Under the pieces are notes generated by a model that worked only from the letters and a program-made list of their open reading frames with translations, had not been told where the DNA came from and ran no database searches. Position numbers and translations under genes: made by a program. A stretch of DNA of 64,000 nucleotides, taken from Thalassia testudinum (lineage: Eukaryota; Streptophyta; Magnoliopsida; Alismatales; Hydrocharitaceae). The stretch spans positions 78,728,001 to 78,792,000 of the forward strand of contig JAZHRO010000002.1 in assembly GCA_037157565.1 (NCBI GenBank), read 5' to 3'. This document shows, piece after piece, positions 11,963 to 23,349 of the stretch (positions are counted from its first letter, which is position 1; each line of letters starts with the position of its first letter).

Positions 11963-12445
11963 GATGTAGAATCAAACTCAGTTAGATTGACGTTGATCAG
12001 ATCAGATTAGAAATCCCTAAGAAAATCTAATGAGGTCTCTTAGGTTAAAAACCTAATGACCTTCCTGTGTGTGTGCTTTAGAGAAAAGATAAGGGAGTGG
12101 ATGTTATTTGGACCCAATCAAGGCACCCAAAGATTTTTGGATGACTAAGGTAGTTTCGAGGTGGATGGTACCTCTAAATTAGAAATCCACACACCCGAGA
12201 AATACCTGGGTAGCTAGGAAGGGAGAGCCCCACAAAGAACCCTACACGGTAGAGCATCCCCACGGGTTATAGGGTTTCCCCCACCCAACCTTCCTTGTCA
12301 CTGCGGTTCCATGTAGACCGGAATGTATGGACTTATGACCTTAAGTCTACCAATTTTATTCCTAATTTGTGCCTTGGAATTCACTTGATTAGAAGTTGAT
12401 TTTTTTTGTGACCTAATTTAGAGGTTGGTTGGCCTACAATGTAGG
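11963..12445 (-). other. element B leader, left part (carries the block duplicated around C)
   Basis: Part of the 5' untranslated leader of B on the - strand. The stretch 12110-12345 matches the leaders of C (about 15790-16045) and D (about 35259-35500). Shared blocks include GGACCCAATCAAG, CACGGTAGAGC, CCCACGGGTTA, GGTTTCCCCCACCC and CACTGCGGTTCCA. Positions 12187-12445 recur as 39598-39856. Confidence 0.7.
12187..12445. repeat. 259-bp direct duplication flanking element C, left copy
   Basis: This block is repeated at 39598-39856 with no indel and one difference that I can see (CTACCAATT against CTGCCAATT). It lies immediately before the 5' LTR of C. The second copy lies immediately after the shortened 3' LTR of C. 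A normal Ty3/gypsy target duplication is about 5 bp. Confidence 0.9.
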
Positions 12446-13267
12446 TGATGAGATCCTCATCATGAGCCATAACTAGCTCATTTTGACCTAATAAAGAAGA
12501 TAAAAGCTCCTACATAACCTAGAAGAAGGCTTAACTGAAGGAACAAGTGCTCTGAGAAGAAAACATGAAATAAAGGTTAAAACTGCAATTTTACCATTGC
12601 AGTACATAAACGGGATTTCTCAGAAGCAAACCATAGGTCAAATAGTCCAAAGTGGGTTGAATTAATCAGAAATGGGTTTATGTGCAATCTAAGAATTAAA
12701 TGACACTTGGTAACCCTAAAACAGACCCGCTTAAATTAACAAGGTTCCAGTCAGAATAAAAATCAAGCAAACCCTCTAAAAATCATAGAAAAACATCCTC
12801 TGGGGTTTAGAACACTTAATTTGGCCTTTGGAACCTAGTTTGACCTAGATTAGGGTCTTAGCTCTTCAATTAACCTAATTTGGGTTTTTACGCAAAATGT
12901 CCAGTCAAACGAGGTCAAACCTAAAATCCAACTTCACCATTGGATTATTTAGGGCCAAATTAGGTTTGTACCAAAATTTGGACCTAAGGGGAGGTCATCT
13001 TGACCTACTTTGCAAGTTAGTACACCCAAATCACAAAGAGGTCCCTATCTTTTGAATATCCCTGCAGAGAGCCCCCTAGGTTCCTCGCCTTCTTTGCAAA
13101 CCGGTCCTGCCGCCATTGCTAGGGCAGAACCGAGCTCCGACGAAGTTTCGAGAGAGATGGCTCTCTAATTCCTCAGAGATTCTCTCCCAGAAATGGAAGG
13201 GAGATTCTCTGAGGAATTCCATTCCTTCTAAAGCCAATCAAATTCGCTGGCGTGAACCCAATCTCTC

Positions 13268-13279
13268 GTGCGAACGCAC
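13268..13279 (+). promoter_or_regulatory. GTGCGAACGCAC palindrome upstream of TATA, element C 5' LTR
   Basis: This is the core of a perfect 10-bp-arm inverted repeat with an AA centre, about 90 nt upstream of the TATA box. The same 12-mer on the sense strand occurs in A (4827-4838), the C 3' LTR (24184-24195) and both D LTRs (27126-27137 and 38018-38029). Confidence 0.6.
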
Positions 13280-13370
13280 GAGAGATGTGGGTATCTTTCT
13301 TCCTTCCAACTCCGGCGAACCGGCTGACCTAATTGCGCGTCTTTCACGCTCTGATAGGAGCGGCCAGCAC

Positions 13371-13378
13371 CTATAAAA
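13371..13378 (+). promoter_or_regulatory. TATA box of element C 5' LTR
   Basis: CTATAAAA lies in the middle of the LTR, just before a change to C-rich sequence. This is where the U3/R boundary of a plant Ty3/gypsy LTR would be expected. The same box is kept in the 3' LTR at 24287-24294. Confidence 0.65.
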
Positions 13379-14603
13379 CACCCCTCGGACCCGGCCACTC
13401 ATCTGAAGCTTGATTTTGACGGAGATCCCCTCCAAATTTCTTCTCTCCCATCTCCGGCCAAACGACCCACAAGCTCCGGCGACCGCTTTCCCTCCTTCTC
13501 GTCACTCTGCTGCCATACCAGCAGCAGAGTCCTCTCCGCCTCTTCCTCCCGCGGCGCGCTGTACCCTGCGCGCAAGCTCCTGACCTCATCTTCGTCGCCG
13601 CTTCCTCCCCCAGGGTCTTTCTTCCCCGACGACGGCAGTCACGAGCCATCCTCTCCGCTGCCTCCCTTCACTCCAGACAACCCCAGATACGTTCTCCATC
13701 CTCTCCTCTCTCTTTTCCCCCTGTTATCTCCCTTGATCGACCTTCGACAGACGCTAACCACCTCCATCGTCTTCGCCTCCGACCGCACTCCGGCGAGCTG
13801 CCCACACCACTCCAGCCCTCCACACGGCTCGCCAACCACCTCGAAAGCTCCGCCTCACCTCCAGGAACACACTCCACCCTCCCACTGCCACTCCAGCCCT
13901 CCACAACCACCCCCCGACCAACCCACCATCTCCGGCCACAGGTTGACCTAGGCACGCACGCCTAGGCCGACCTGCGGCCTGCTGCACTGCCCACCGCCTT
14001 CGCCGTGCCACGGCGAAGGTCTCCATCTATTCTGATTTGGCCGAGAGGCGCGTTTTGTGTACGACAGGATTCGAGCTGCTGCCGCCATGGACGACCTCTG
14101 ATGAAGCTCCCGCGAGGCTCCAGGCACCCGGTCTTCCAGACTACAGGTGCTGCATACTAACGCAAGTGTCGCGAGGTGAACGAATCCAGCCGAGGAGCGC
14201 TAGCAGAGCCAGCAGCTGCGGGGCAATCGCACGACGAGGTTTCTGCAGGCGCGCGTGAAGGCGAGACCAGATAGTCCCACATCGTGGGATTGCAACCGGC
14301 AGGTACCGTATAAGTTGTTTTTACGCTTTATTCTTATCGCCTCAGTAAGCACAGGGGTGAGGTCCCTCACTGACCCCACCCGCCTCGTCCGCGGCCTGAC
14401 CACGCGGACCTGGCGGATCCGACCCGACCTAGACCTACGCACTCCTCGCGCATCACACACCTGCAGGTGCGCCTGGTCCCGGGTACGATCCGACCCGATT
14501 GATACTGTGGCTCTGGTAGAGCGGTTAGAGTGAATTGCTTGAGAGAGAGACACGCGCGGGTAGAGGGAGAAGGGTTAGGTTTTGTTCCCTGTGCAGGCAG
14601 GCT

Positions 14604-14850
14604 GATTGCAGGAGAAGGACTTGGCCGCTGCAGAAGAAGGAGAAGCAAGACAAAGAAGAAGAAGAAGGCAACGAAGAAAGAGAAGCAAGACAGAAGAAGA
14701 AGAAAGAAAGAAGTCTTCGTTGGAGAAGAAGGAAAGCAGAAAGGTTAGAAGTCTTCGCAGGAGAAGAAGAAGAAGGACAAGGGAAGATTGCAAAGAGATC
14801 CGAAAGGCAAAGCAGAAGAAGAAAAAGAGAAAGAAAGATCACATTTAAGA
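14604..14850 (+). repeat. GAA/GAAG-rich purine tract in element C LTR
   Basis: An almost pure AAG/GAA stretch near the LTR 3' end. It contains a repeated unit around AGAAGTCTTCG (two copies in the 3' LTR, one altered here). The D LTR has an equivalent tract on its own sense strand (CTT-rich at 25430-25800 on the + strand). Confidence 0.75.
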
Positions 14851-14969
14851 CGTCTGATACATAAATCAGACGTCTAATTCTATTTTTTTTACATCTTTCT
14901 TAAAAACTCTTTGAATCAATTATATTTGCATTTAACAGTTGTATTCTTGGGTTTTACAAAGTACTGAGT

Positions 14970-14992
14970 TTGCTCCCTGTGTTCGACCTCGG
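14970..14992 (+). promoter_or_regulatory. conserved U5 motif, element C 5' LTR
   Basis: TTGCTCCCTGTGTTCGACCT followed by CGG, about 100 nt before the LTR end. It is also at 39487-39509 in the 3' LTR of C, and in B, D and, weaker, the right-hand LTR family. Confidence 0.6.
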
Positions 14993-15096
14993 ATACTCTA
15001 GTTGTTCGAGTAATAAAATTATTTGTTTAAACGTTTTGTCGGTTCTACTGCAACGTAATACGCCTTTAAATCCGCACAGAAACGTTGACAACATTT

Positions 15097-15113
15097 TGGC
15101 GCCGTTGCCGGGG
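15097..15113 (+). promoter_or_regulatory. primer binding site for tRNA-Asp, element C
   Basis: TGGCGCCGTTGCCGGGG lies three bases after the LTR end. It is complementary to the 3' end of plant tRNA-Asp including CCA, the usual primer of Athila and many Tat elements. Confidence 0.9.
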
Positions 15114-16063
15114 AGCAACGGGCACTTGTAAAACTTTTGAGTACAACTTTTCTATTTAATATCTGACTTAACTTCTCTTTTGTTGTGTTCAATCAGGGAA
15201 AGCAAAACAAAAAGGAAAGAATAGCAACTGCACAACAGACTGGAGCAGGTAATCTCCATAAGCCCTCTCCCTTAACCCTCTCACAATCTAAAAAAAAAAA
15301 AAAGAAAAAAAAAGGGGAGAAGTCAACTTAGGGCTACCTGTCTTATATTTAGTAACTCATCAAGTTGCCTGATTTTCATTTCAACATATTTTTGTCTGTC
15401 ATCCAACTAAGGCAACTAGGGCTAAAACTTTCTTGATTGAGCCCTAGGTGCTAAATTCTAAGGCAACTAAATTGGACCCATTAGAGCCAAGTTAGGATTG
15501 CAAAGCTAGGGTTTTTAGAGACACATCTTCTCTAAAACAAAGAAACAAGCTTTCCAAAAAGAAGTGTGCCTAAACCGTGTTTGAAAATATTTATACAAGA
15601 GGAACCCTAAGCAAATCAGGCTGATAATCCATTTGAATCATAAAAGGAAGGACCTAAAAGCTCTCAAAGGAACAAGAGGTGAAGTTGATCCCTCGAGTCA
15701 ACCAACCTTAATATTAGGTCACTTTTTGCACTCAAAATACTTAAAAGTTCAAGTGGAACATTAAGCACCTTGATCTTAAAATAAAAAAAAAGGTAGACTT
15801 AAGAGGTCAAGATCCCCATTCTGGTCTACCTGGAACCGCAGTGACAAGAGAGGTCGGGTGGGGGAAACCCTGTAACCCGTGGGGACGCTCTACCGTGTAG
15901 GGGTCTTTGCGGGACTCTCCCTCTCTGGCTGCCCAGGTATTTCTCAGGTGGACGATCTTCTGATCCAGGGGTCCATCTGCCCCGAACCTCTATAGTCACC
16001 CAACAATTCTTGGGTGTCTTGATTGGGTCCAGCACCTTCTAATTTCATCACATCTTCCGGTGC
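15114..16063 (+). other. element C leader
   Basis: Non-coding leader between primer site and gag. It holds an A-rich run (15292-15313) and a ~240-bp block (about 15790-16045) shared with the leaders of D and B. That block is a candidate dimerisation or packaging region, placed just upstream of the gag ATG. Confidence 0.7.
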
Positions 16064-19000
16064 ATGTTTGGTAGGAGGTCCTTAAGACCACCTTTAAGAC
16101 CTCCTCTAGAAATTCATTCTCGCCGAGGCCAAGCCTCGACGCCCTTGTTTGTGCAGCAACCCCACCACATAAATCTTTCATCTGATTCAGACCCTGATTC
16201 TCCTTCTTCTCCCATCATGGCACAACCCATTGAAGAGGAGAATAACCTTGAACACCAACTTCAACGCTTGAACGATCTCTTTCAGAACTTTGTAAACCCA
16301 CCACAGCGACCTATGATGCGAGATCACTATAATCCCGCTGCGGTGGCAATTGAACCCCGAGTACGAATCCCAATTGGAGGACCCGATTCTGATCTAAAGC
16401 CCAATATGATTCATGCCATACCAAAGTTCCATGGGCTTAACTCTGAGGATCCATTCCAACACATTAAACAACTCAAGCATCTGGCCCAGACTTTCGGGTC
16501 AGATGTACAAAACCGGGATATCCTACTCATGAAAATGTTTTCGTTCTCCCTCTTGGACAAGGCCGCGCACTGGTATCAGACTCAGACCCGCCCGATCAAC
16601 ACTTGGGAGGAATTACAGTCCGAATTTTTGAAAAAATTCTTCCCTGTTGGCCGGACGAATGCCTTGCGCCACCAGATCACTCATTTCACTCAACAACAGG
16701 GAGAACCTCTTCACGAAGCTTGGGATCGATTCCTAGATCTCATGCGAAAGTGTCCCCATCACGGAGTTCCTAAGTGGGAACAAGTCCAGTCTTTTTACCA
16801 GGGACTCCGTGAGGATATTCGTCTAATCGTCAATGCAACATGTGGAGGAAACATCATGGGCCAACACGAGGACACGGTGTGGGAGATTCTTGAAAACATG
16901 TGCGAGAACTCCATAAACAATGACTCCTTGGGCTTATTCGACAGGACGAATGCCCGCGCATCGACGAATCTAAGAGGGACACATGAGACGCAGGACCTGT
17001 CCACTTCTGTTGACCTGGAATTGATGGCCAGTCGGTTGGACAAGGTCTCTATCATAGAAAAGAAGGTGGACGAGCTAACTCGACATTTGCAGCAAGCCAC
17101 CTCTGCACAAAACTCTTTTGCACGACCTCCTCTGGCAAGGGAAACAGTGCAAAACATCTATCACCAACCTGCTAAGGGGATGGGCCCCTATCCACCCCCG
17201 TCTACCTCCCAGATCGGAGTGACCTCCGATCCCGTCTACTCGAGTTGGGGGAACTCTGAACCCTCGTATTCTGACTTTCCTGAGGTTTCTCAGAACTGCG
17301 AGGACCTCAACGCCATCCAGAACGACCCATACTCCAATACCTACAACCCTGGATGGCGAAATCATCCTAACTTTCAGTGGGCGGGAAACTCTCAAAAACC
17401 ACCATATCAACCCCGCCCACAAGCTCCTCGTCCATATCAGCCGCCTCAGCCTCGGCCCAATCCCACCTACCAATCTGGGCAAAATCAGGATCAACTGACT
17501 CTTATCCTTCAAACGCTGGCTGACATTCAAAAGACGAATGCGGCAATGCAAAAACAGCACAAGGACGAGATCACAGAGGTTCGCAACCAACTGGCCCAGA
17601 TGGCAAATTCTCGCCAACCTGGCACCCTTCCTTCGCAACCTCTGCCCAACCCAAATAATTTGCCGACCCAGAGGCGCATTATGAATCCAAATCCAGGCCA
17701 CGCACATTTGATTTATCAGGCCCCTGCTACTCCCTCACCAGACAGGATGGAGGCTTCTACATCTTATGCAGAATTTCAGCAGCAGCCACCTCTCCTACCT
17801 AACCCAAACCAAAGTCAGGCTGGATTAAACTCTGTAACAACACGTAGTGGTAAAACAACACAAGACCCACATTATCTGAACCACTCCAAGCCTAATAATC
17901 GCCAAGACCCTAGGGTAGTCATCCAAGATACTACTGTCCCAGATCAAGAACCTGGACCTATCCTAGAGGAACCAGCTAGGATCCCATTTCCTGAGGCCTT
18001 GACCAAAGGAAAAAGGACAACCAAACCTGTGGCTCCTGAGGAGGATCTGGTCAAGCTCTTTGAACAGGTCCAGATAAACATCCCGTTGATGGATGCAATC
18101 CGCCATATACCGGCTTATGCAAGATTCTTGAAAGACATATGTACACCTAAACGTAAGCCGCGAACCAAGGATGGGAATCCGATCGTACTGTCGGAGCAAG
18201 CCAGCTCTGTCATCCTGAGCAAACTCCCACCCAAGGCTAAAGACCCAGGAACCCCCTTGATTTCTTGTAAAATTGGTGAAACCCAACTTGATAGAGCCCT
18301 ACTAGACCTAGGTGCCTCCATAAATTTAATACCTACATCCCTCCTTGACCACCTTGAAGAATCTGAACTTAAACCCACTGAGGTGACATTGCAGTTAGCT
18401 GATCGATCCATCAAGTCACCCAAAGGAATACTCGAGGATGTCATTGTTAGGGTACGAGATTTTTATTTCCCAGTGGACTTCATAGTACTGGACATGGATG
18501 CACCTAAGAACCCAAGGGACACACCAATCATATTAGGGAGACCCTTTCTGGCCACTGCTAGGGCCAATATAAACTGCGAAGAGGGCCAGATAGAATTAAA
18601 ATTTGGGAATCAAAATCTGAAGATCGACATTTTCAAAGCCCAACAAGGGATTAATTGCGGGGTTATAGAGGAAATTTGTGATGTCAAAGCCGTGGTTGAT
18701 GAACTGCACATAGAGGACAACCTGATTATTCCTGATCAACCACTAGAAAATCAAAAACCGCTAACAGAGGAGTGCGAACACAATCTAGACACACCTATGA
18801 CTCCTACCATTGCTCCCGATACAAACCCTGAACCACCCGCTGCTGCTGACAATCCTGTCATGGAACTCAAGCCCCTTCCTAAACATCTAAAATATGTCTT
18901 TTTGGATTCAAATCAAACGTTTCCTGTGATTATCAATTCTCGACTCACACCTGACCAGGAACTCCGTTTGATTTCTGTTCTCCAGCAACATCGTAGAGCC

Positions 19001-21760
19001 ATTGGATGGACTCTAGATGATTTGACTGGTATAAGCCCTTCATACTGCACGCATCGAATCTATACAGAAGAAGGCTCACGACCTTCAAGAGAAATGCAAA
19101 GGCGACTAAACCCTAACCTACAGGAGGTCGTGAAAAAGGAGATCATTAAGTGGTTAGATGCAGGGATCATCTACCCGATCTCCGGCAGTCGTTGGGTGAG
19201 TCCAACACAAGTGGTACCTAAGAAGGCAGGACTTACCATCATCATGACTGAAACCGGGGAAGTCATTCCTACCCGAATAGCTAATTCGTGGAGAGTCTGC
19301 ATTGATTACAGAAGACTAAATTCCTCCACGAAGAAGGATCATTTCCCACTGCCGTTTATTGATCAGATCCTCGAGAAACTAGCGGGAAATAGATTCTTCT
19401 GCTTTCTTGACGGGTACTCCGGTTACAATCAGGTGGCAATCCATCCAGAGGACCAAGAAAAGACCACATTCACCTGCCCCTTCGGGACGTACGCGTTTCG
19501 AAGGATGCCGTTCGGTCTCTGCAATGCACCTGCAACTTTTCAGCGGTGCATGCTTGCCATATTCTCAGATATGGTAGGTGACTATCTGGAAGTCTTCATG
19601 GATGACTTTTCAGTTTTTGGACAATCATTTGACGATTGCCTCCAACACTTGGTCCATATACTCAGGCGGTGCTTCGAGGTGAATTTGGTTCTTTCCTGGG
19701 AAAAGAGCCATTTCATGGTGCCTGAGGGAATTGTCCTGGGACATTTAATCTCAGAGAAAGGCATCCAAGTGGATCGAGCTAAGGTTAACCTGATTTCCAA
19801 GCTCCCTATGCCTAGCTCGATTAAGGACATCCGATCTTTTTTGGGGCACGTCGGTTTCTACCGTCGATTCATCCCTGATTTCTCCAAAATCGCGCGCCCC
19901 CTGACCAATCTGCTTTCCAAGGATGTGCCTTTCGGAATTTCCAAGGAATGCACTCAAGCATTTGAGATCTTACGTGACCGAGTCACCCAAGCCCCAATCC
20001 TACAGTCCCCTGATTGGTCTCAACCCTTTGAGATCATGTGCGATGCATCTGACTTCGCTGTAGGAGCGGTTTTGGGACAGAAAATTGACGGGAAACCTGT
20101 GGTCATTTACTACGCCAGCAAAACACTGGATGAGGCTCAGCGTAACTATATGGTTACTGAGAAAGAGCTGCTGGCCGTAGTATTTGCCCTGGAAAAATTC
20201 AGATCATACCTTCTGGGTTCCCGTGTTATCATATACTCGGATCACACAGCTGTGAGGCATCTCCTGGCCAAGAAGGACGCGAAACCTCGATTAATCCGCT
20301 GGATCTTGCTGTTGCAAGAATTTGACATCGAGATTCGCGACAAGGCGGGAAAGCACAATGTGGTAGCTGATCATTTATCCCGCCTTCCTCCTGAAATTAT
20401 TGATCCGTCCGGACCTATTACAGAACATTTTCCTGATGAGCACCTCCTGACTATCAGTACAAGTCTTCCATGGTTCGCCGATATTGTTAATTACCTGGCA
20501 TCACATCAGATTCCGCCCGATTGGTCGAAGGCCAAAAAGGACAAATTGCGTTCCGATGCCAAGTATTACCTATGGGAAGACCCGTATCTCTTCCGCATTG
20601 GTGCTGATCAGATAATCCGACGATGCGTCACGGAAGTGGAAATCAAAGACATACTCTCATTTTGCCATGACCAGGCATGCGGTGGACATTTTTCGGGACA
20701 TAAAACCGCATCGAAAGTCCTCCAGTGTGGTTTCTACTGGCCCACAATTTTCAAAGATGCATACAATCACTGTAAGGCATGTTCCCGTTGCCAGACTCTA
20801 GGCAACATGAGCCATAGAGACATGATGCCTCTACAGCCGATCTTGGTATGCGAAATTTTTGATATTTGGGGGATTGATTTCATGGGACCCTTTCCTACCT
20901 CGGATGGCTTCGAATACATTTTACTCGCAGTTGATTATGTTTCCAAGTGGATAGAAGCCATTCCGACCTGAACCAACAATCATAAAGTCGTTATAAAATT
21001 CCTTCATCAAAACATTTTCTCAAGGTTCGGGATTCCGCGTGCTATAATTTCCGACGGAGGGACCCATTTTACAAACGCTCAGTTCAGGTCACTGATGATC
21101 AAATACGGGGTGTCACACCGAATCTCTACTCCTTACCACCCCCAAACTAATGGTCTAGCTGAGCTATCTAACCGAGAGATCAAGAAGATCCTTCAGGTTA
21201 CTGTTCGACCTGATAGAAAAGATTGGTCTTCTCGGCTTCCGGAAGCATTGTGGGCCTATAGGACCGCCCACAAGACCCAATTAGGAATGTCTCCCTTCAG
21301 ACTAGTGTACGGGAAGGCATGTCACCTCCCCGTCGAATTGGAGCATAAAGCCTATTGGGCAGTACGGACCTGTAATCTCGACCTTTCTAAGGCTGGAACC
21401 CACAGAAGATTTCAAATGAGCGAGATCGATGAATTACGCCACGACGCATATGAGAACTCGCGAATTTACAAAGAACGGGTTAAAGCTTTTCACGACAAAC
21501 ACATTTCTAGAAAGGTCTTTCATCCTGGTCAAAAAGTTTTACTCTTTGATGCTCGACTTAAACTATTCCCAGGAAAGCTAAGATCCAAGTGGGTCGGACC
21601 CTACCTAGTCCGCCAAATCTTCGGAAATGGAGCTATTGAAATCAGCCCACTCAGCCACGATTCTGAACCATTTGTCGTGAATGGGCAGAGACTCAAGCCG
21701 TTCATTGACATGACCGATATAGATTTGACTGAGTCATCCTTTACCCTCCTTTCCTCTTGA
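16064..21760 (+). pseudogene. gag-pol: element C gag-pol polyprotein, one premature TGA
   Basis: A single frame of 1899 codons from ATG 16064 to TGA 21758-21760. It is broken once, by TGA at 20969-20971 (codon 1636), where D has an Arg codon (CGA). Gag: retrotransposon gag domain about residues 110-260 (AAHWYQTQ near 167, HEAWDRFLDL), followed by a Pro/Gln-rich tail. No CCHC knuckle is seen. Protease: [10 protein letters not shown] near 748, then ILGRPFL. RT: about 1040-1230 with [21 protein letters not shown] and FMDD at 1178-1181. RNase H: about 1325-1440 (CDAS, TEKELLA, SDH, ADHLSRL). Integrase: zinc finger from about 1535 ([16 protein letters not shown]), core from about 1600 (WGIDFMG), then past the stop SDGGTHF and AELSNREI. 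The stop removes most of the catalytic core. Sequence and primer type indicate the Athila lineage; no env-like ORF follows. Confidence 0.95.
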
Positions 21761-22048
21761 GCTCATTACGCCCAGCCGATGGCGTAAAACTCAGCGCTTA
21801 ACGGGAGGCAACCCGTCATTCTTTGAAAAACCTGAAACCGTTTCTGACATCGCTATGCGGAACTCATATTGCACTTTAGGGTTCATCCATTAGAACAGCC
21901 GACTTCACCTCAGGTATACCTACTCGAGATTAGAAATCGTTCGCAACAAGTCGCTTCGACCCATTCACTCACCACACACCTGTCCTAATACATGAACTAA
22001 GCTGAATTCGAACCCACCTAATTTACAATGGGGACATTGCAAATCTTA

Positions 22049-22062
22049 GGCATGGGGGGGTA
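22049..22062 (+). promoter_or_regulatory. first (pol-proximal) PPT-like motif, element C
   Basis: GGCATGGGGGGGTA, about 1.3 kb before the LTR, matches the motif adjoining the LTR. It is present at the equivalent place in A, B, D and F. Confidence 0.6.
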
Positions 22063-23349
22063 TGAAAGTGCAAAATGTCAGAAAATTCATATCAAGAAAG
22101 GGTTTCATTTTTAAAAAAAAAAAAAAAAGGACTTGATAGAGGGGAGGAACAATTCAGGGTCATACAAATGAGAGGAGGAAAAGAAAGAAAAATGACAAAA
22201 AGAGCAAAAATAAAGAAAGGAGCACAAAAGGAAAAGAAAAAGAAAAAGTCATTAGTAAAAGATTAAGGGGTTAACTGAAGTTCTAGACCGAGTCAAGAAA
22301 AAGAAAAGAAAAATGCTACGGAGATATAACAAGAGATTAGCGGGAACGCTGGTCTTAGGCCTCTTGGGCTAGATTTTTAGCTTAAAAATTCACGTATCCG
22401 TTAAAATCTGGACAATCCTCAAGAGGTTGAGGAAAATGCGAAGCTTAAGTATTAGGTCTAAGGCTTAGGAAGTATTCGGCCTCGTTAACTGACCTCCGAT
22501 TTGCGGGATTCGGTAACCTAAGCACCCAAATTCACACACAGTCTGGTTCAGTGCGCATAAATATTCAAAACACGCAAGAGCGTTTAATATTCTGAAAAAG
22601 TCACCTAGATTAGGAGCGGCCAATCAACACAAGTTGATTTGGACAAGTTCCCAGCACGGAGAGGTGGGAAATTCCCCTCGAAGATGCGTAACAACATATC
22701 GTCTCCTCGGTGCTTGTCTCTTAGGATATTTAAATATCCTACTGGGGGCATGTAAGCACTCTGCTGGTTCAGATACCATGGGTGGCATTATCACGAAATG
22801 TCGATCGCCAGGGTCTGAATTCGGCCACGGAACGCCATGGGCGGGATTATCTCGAAATCTCGAAAGCCAGGGTTCCGGGGGTTGCCATGGGCGGGATTAT
22901 CTCGAAATCTCGAAAGCCAGGGACCCTTGAGGATTGATGATGGGGACGAGGAATCCGATACAGACCGTGTTGAGAAGCTAATCCGAAGCTAGAAATAAAA
23001 AGAAAAGAGAGAGAAAAGCTCTCCAAACAAATAAATCCTCTATCTCTCTCTTACAAAAAAAAAAACGCACTGCAAACTGAGCGTAGGCTAAAAATGTCTC
23101 AAGCACGGGTGCTTTAACCGCAGAGTCCAACAAACCCTAGGATAGTTTTTGTGGGCCGTAGAAACCTTTGCGAAGGACTGAGGCTAAAGCAGAACAGGTC
23201 CAGATTTTGGTTGGTACTTGAGTACCTCTAGGCCTATTGTCGGCATTCCTACCTAATCACAAAAGAAGCACTTATCATAACTAAGGACACTTTGGGTCTA
23301 GAATGGAAGTTAAAACTTTGAAATTTTGCTAAGGGACTAGCAAAAGCTA

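Larger units (their letters stand above)
12446..15093 (+). repeat. element C 5' LTR
   Basis: 2648 bp from TGATGAG to CAACA. U3 contains a long imperfect hairpin (about 13168-13223), the palindrome CTCTCGTGCG-AA-CGCACGAGAG (13263-13284) and a TATA box at 13371-13378. After the TATA come a C-rich region, a perfect CCTTCGCCGT hairpin (13997-14019), a TGGCCGAGAGG box (14038-14048), a GAA-rich purine tract (14604-14850) and the U5 motif (14970-14992). ORFs in the C-rich and purine-rich parts (for example 13371-13649 and 14530-14864) reflect composition, not genes. Confidence 0.9.

Noticed and set aside
13371..14553. Several ORFs of 60-117 codons in the C LTR and their copies at 24287-25174
   Set aside because: GC-rich LTR sequence lacks stop codons by composition. 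No protein motif, and overlapping frames on both strands are equally open.
14525..14864. Lys/Arg/Glu-rich or Leu/Ser/Phe-rich ORFs in the purine tract
   Set aside because: Translation of a (GAA)n-type tract in any frame gives such proteins.
15097..15113. tRNA-Asp gene fragment
   Set aside because: Only the 17 bases complementary to the tRNA 3' end are present, next to an LTR: a primer binding site.
17075..17707. 210-codon ORF antisense to gag of C
   Set aside because: Shadow of the gag Pro/Gln-rich tail; not open at the same place in D.
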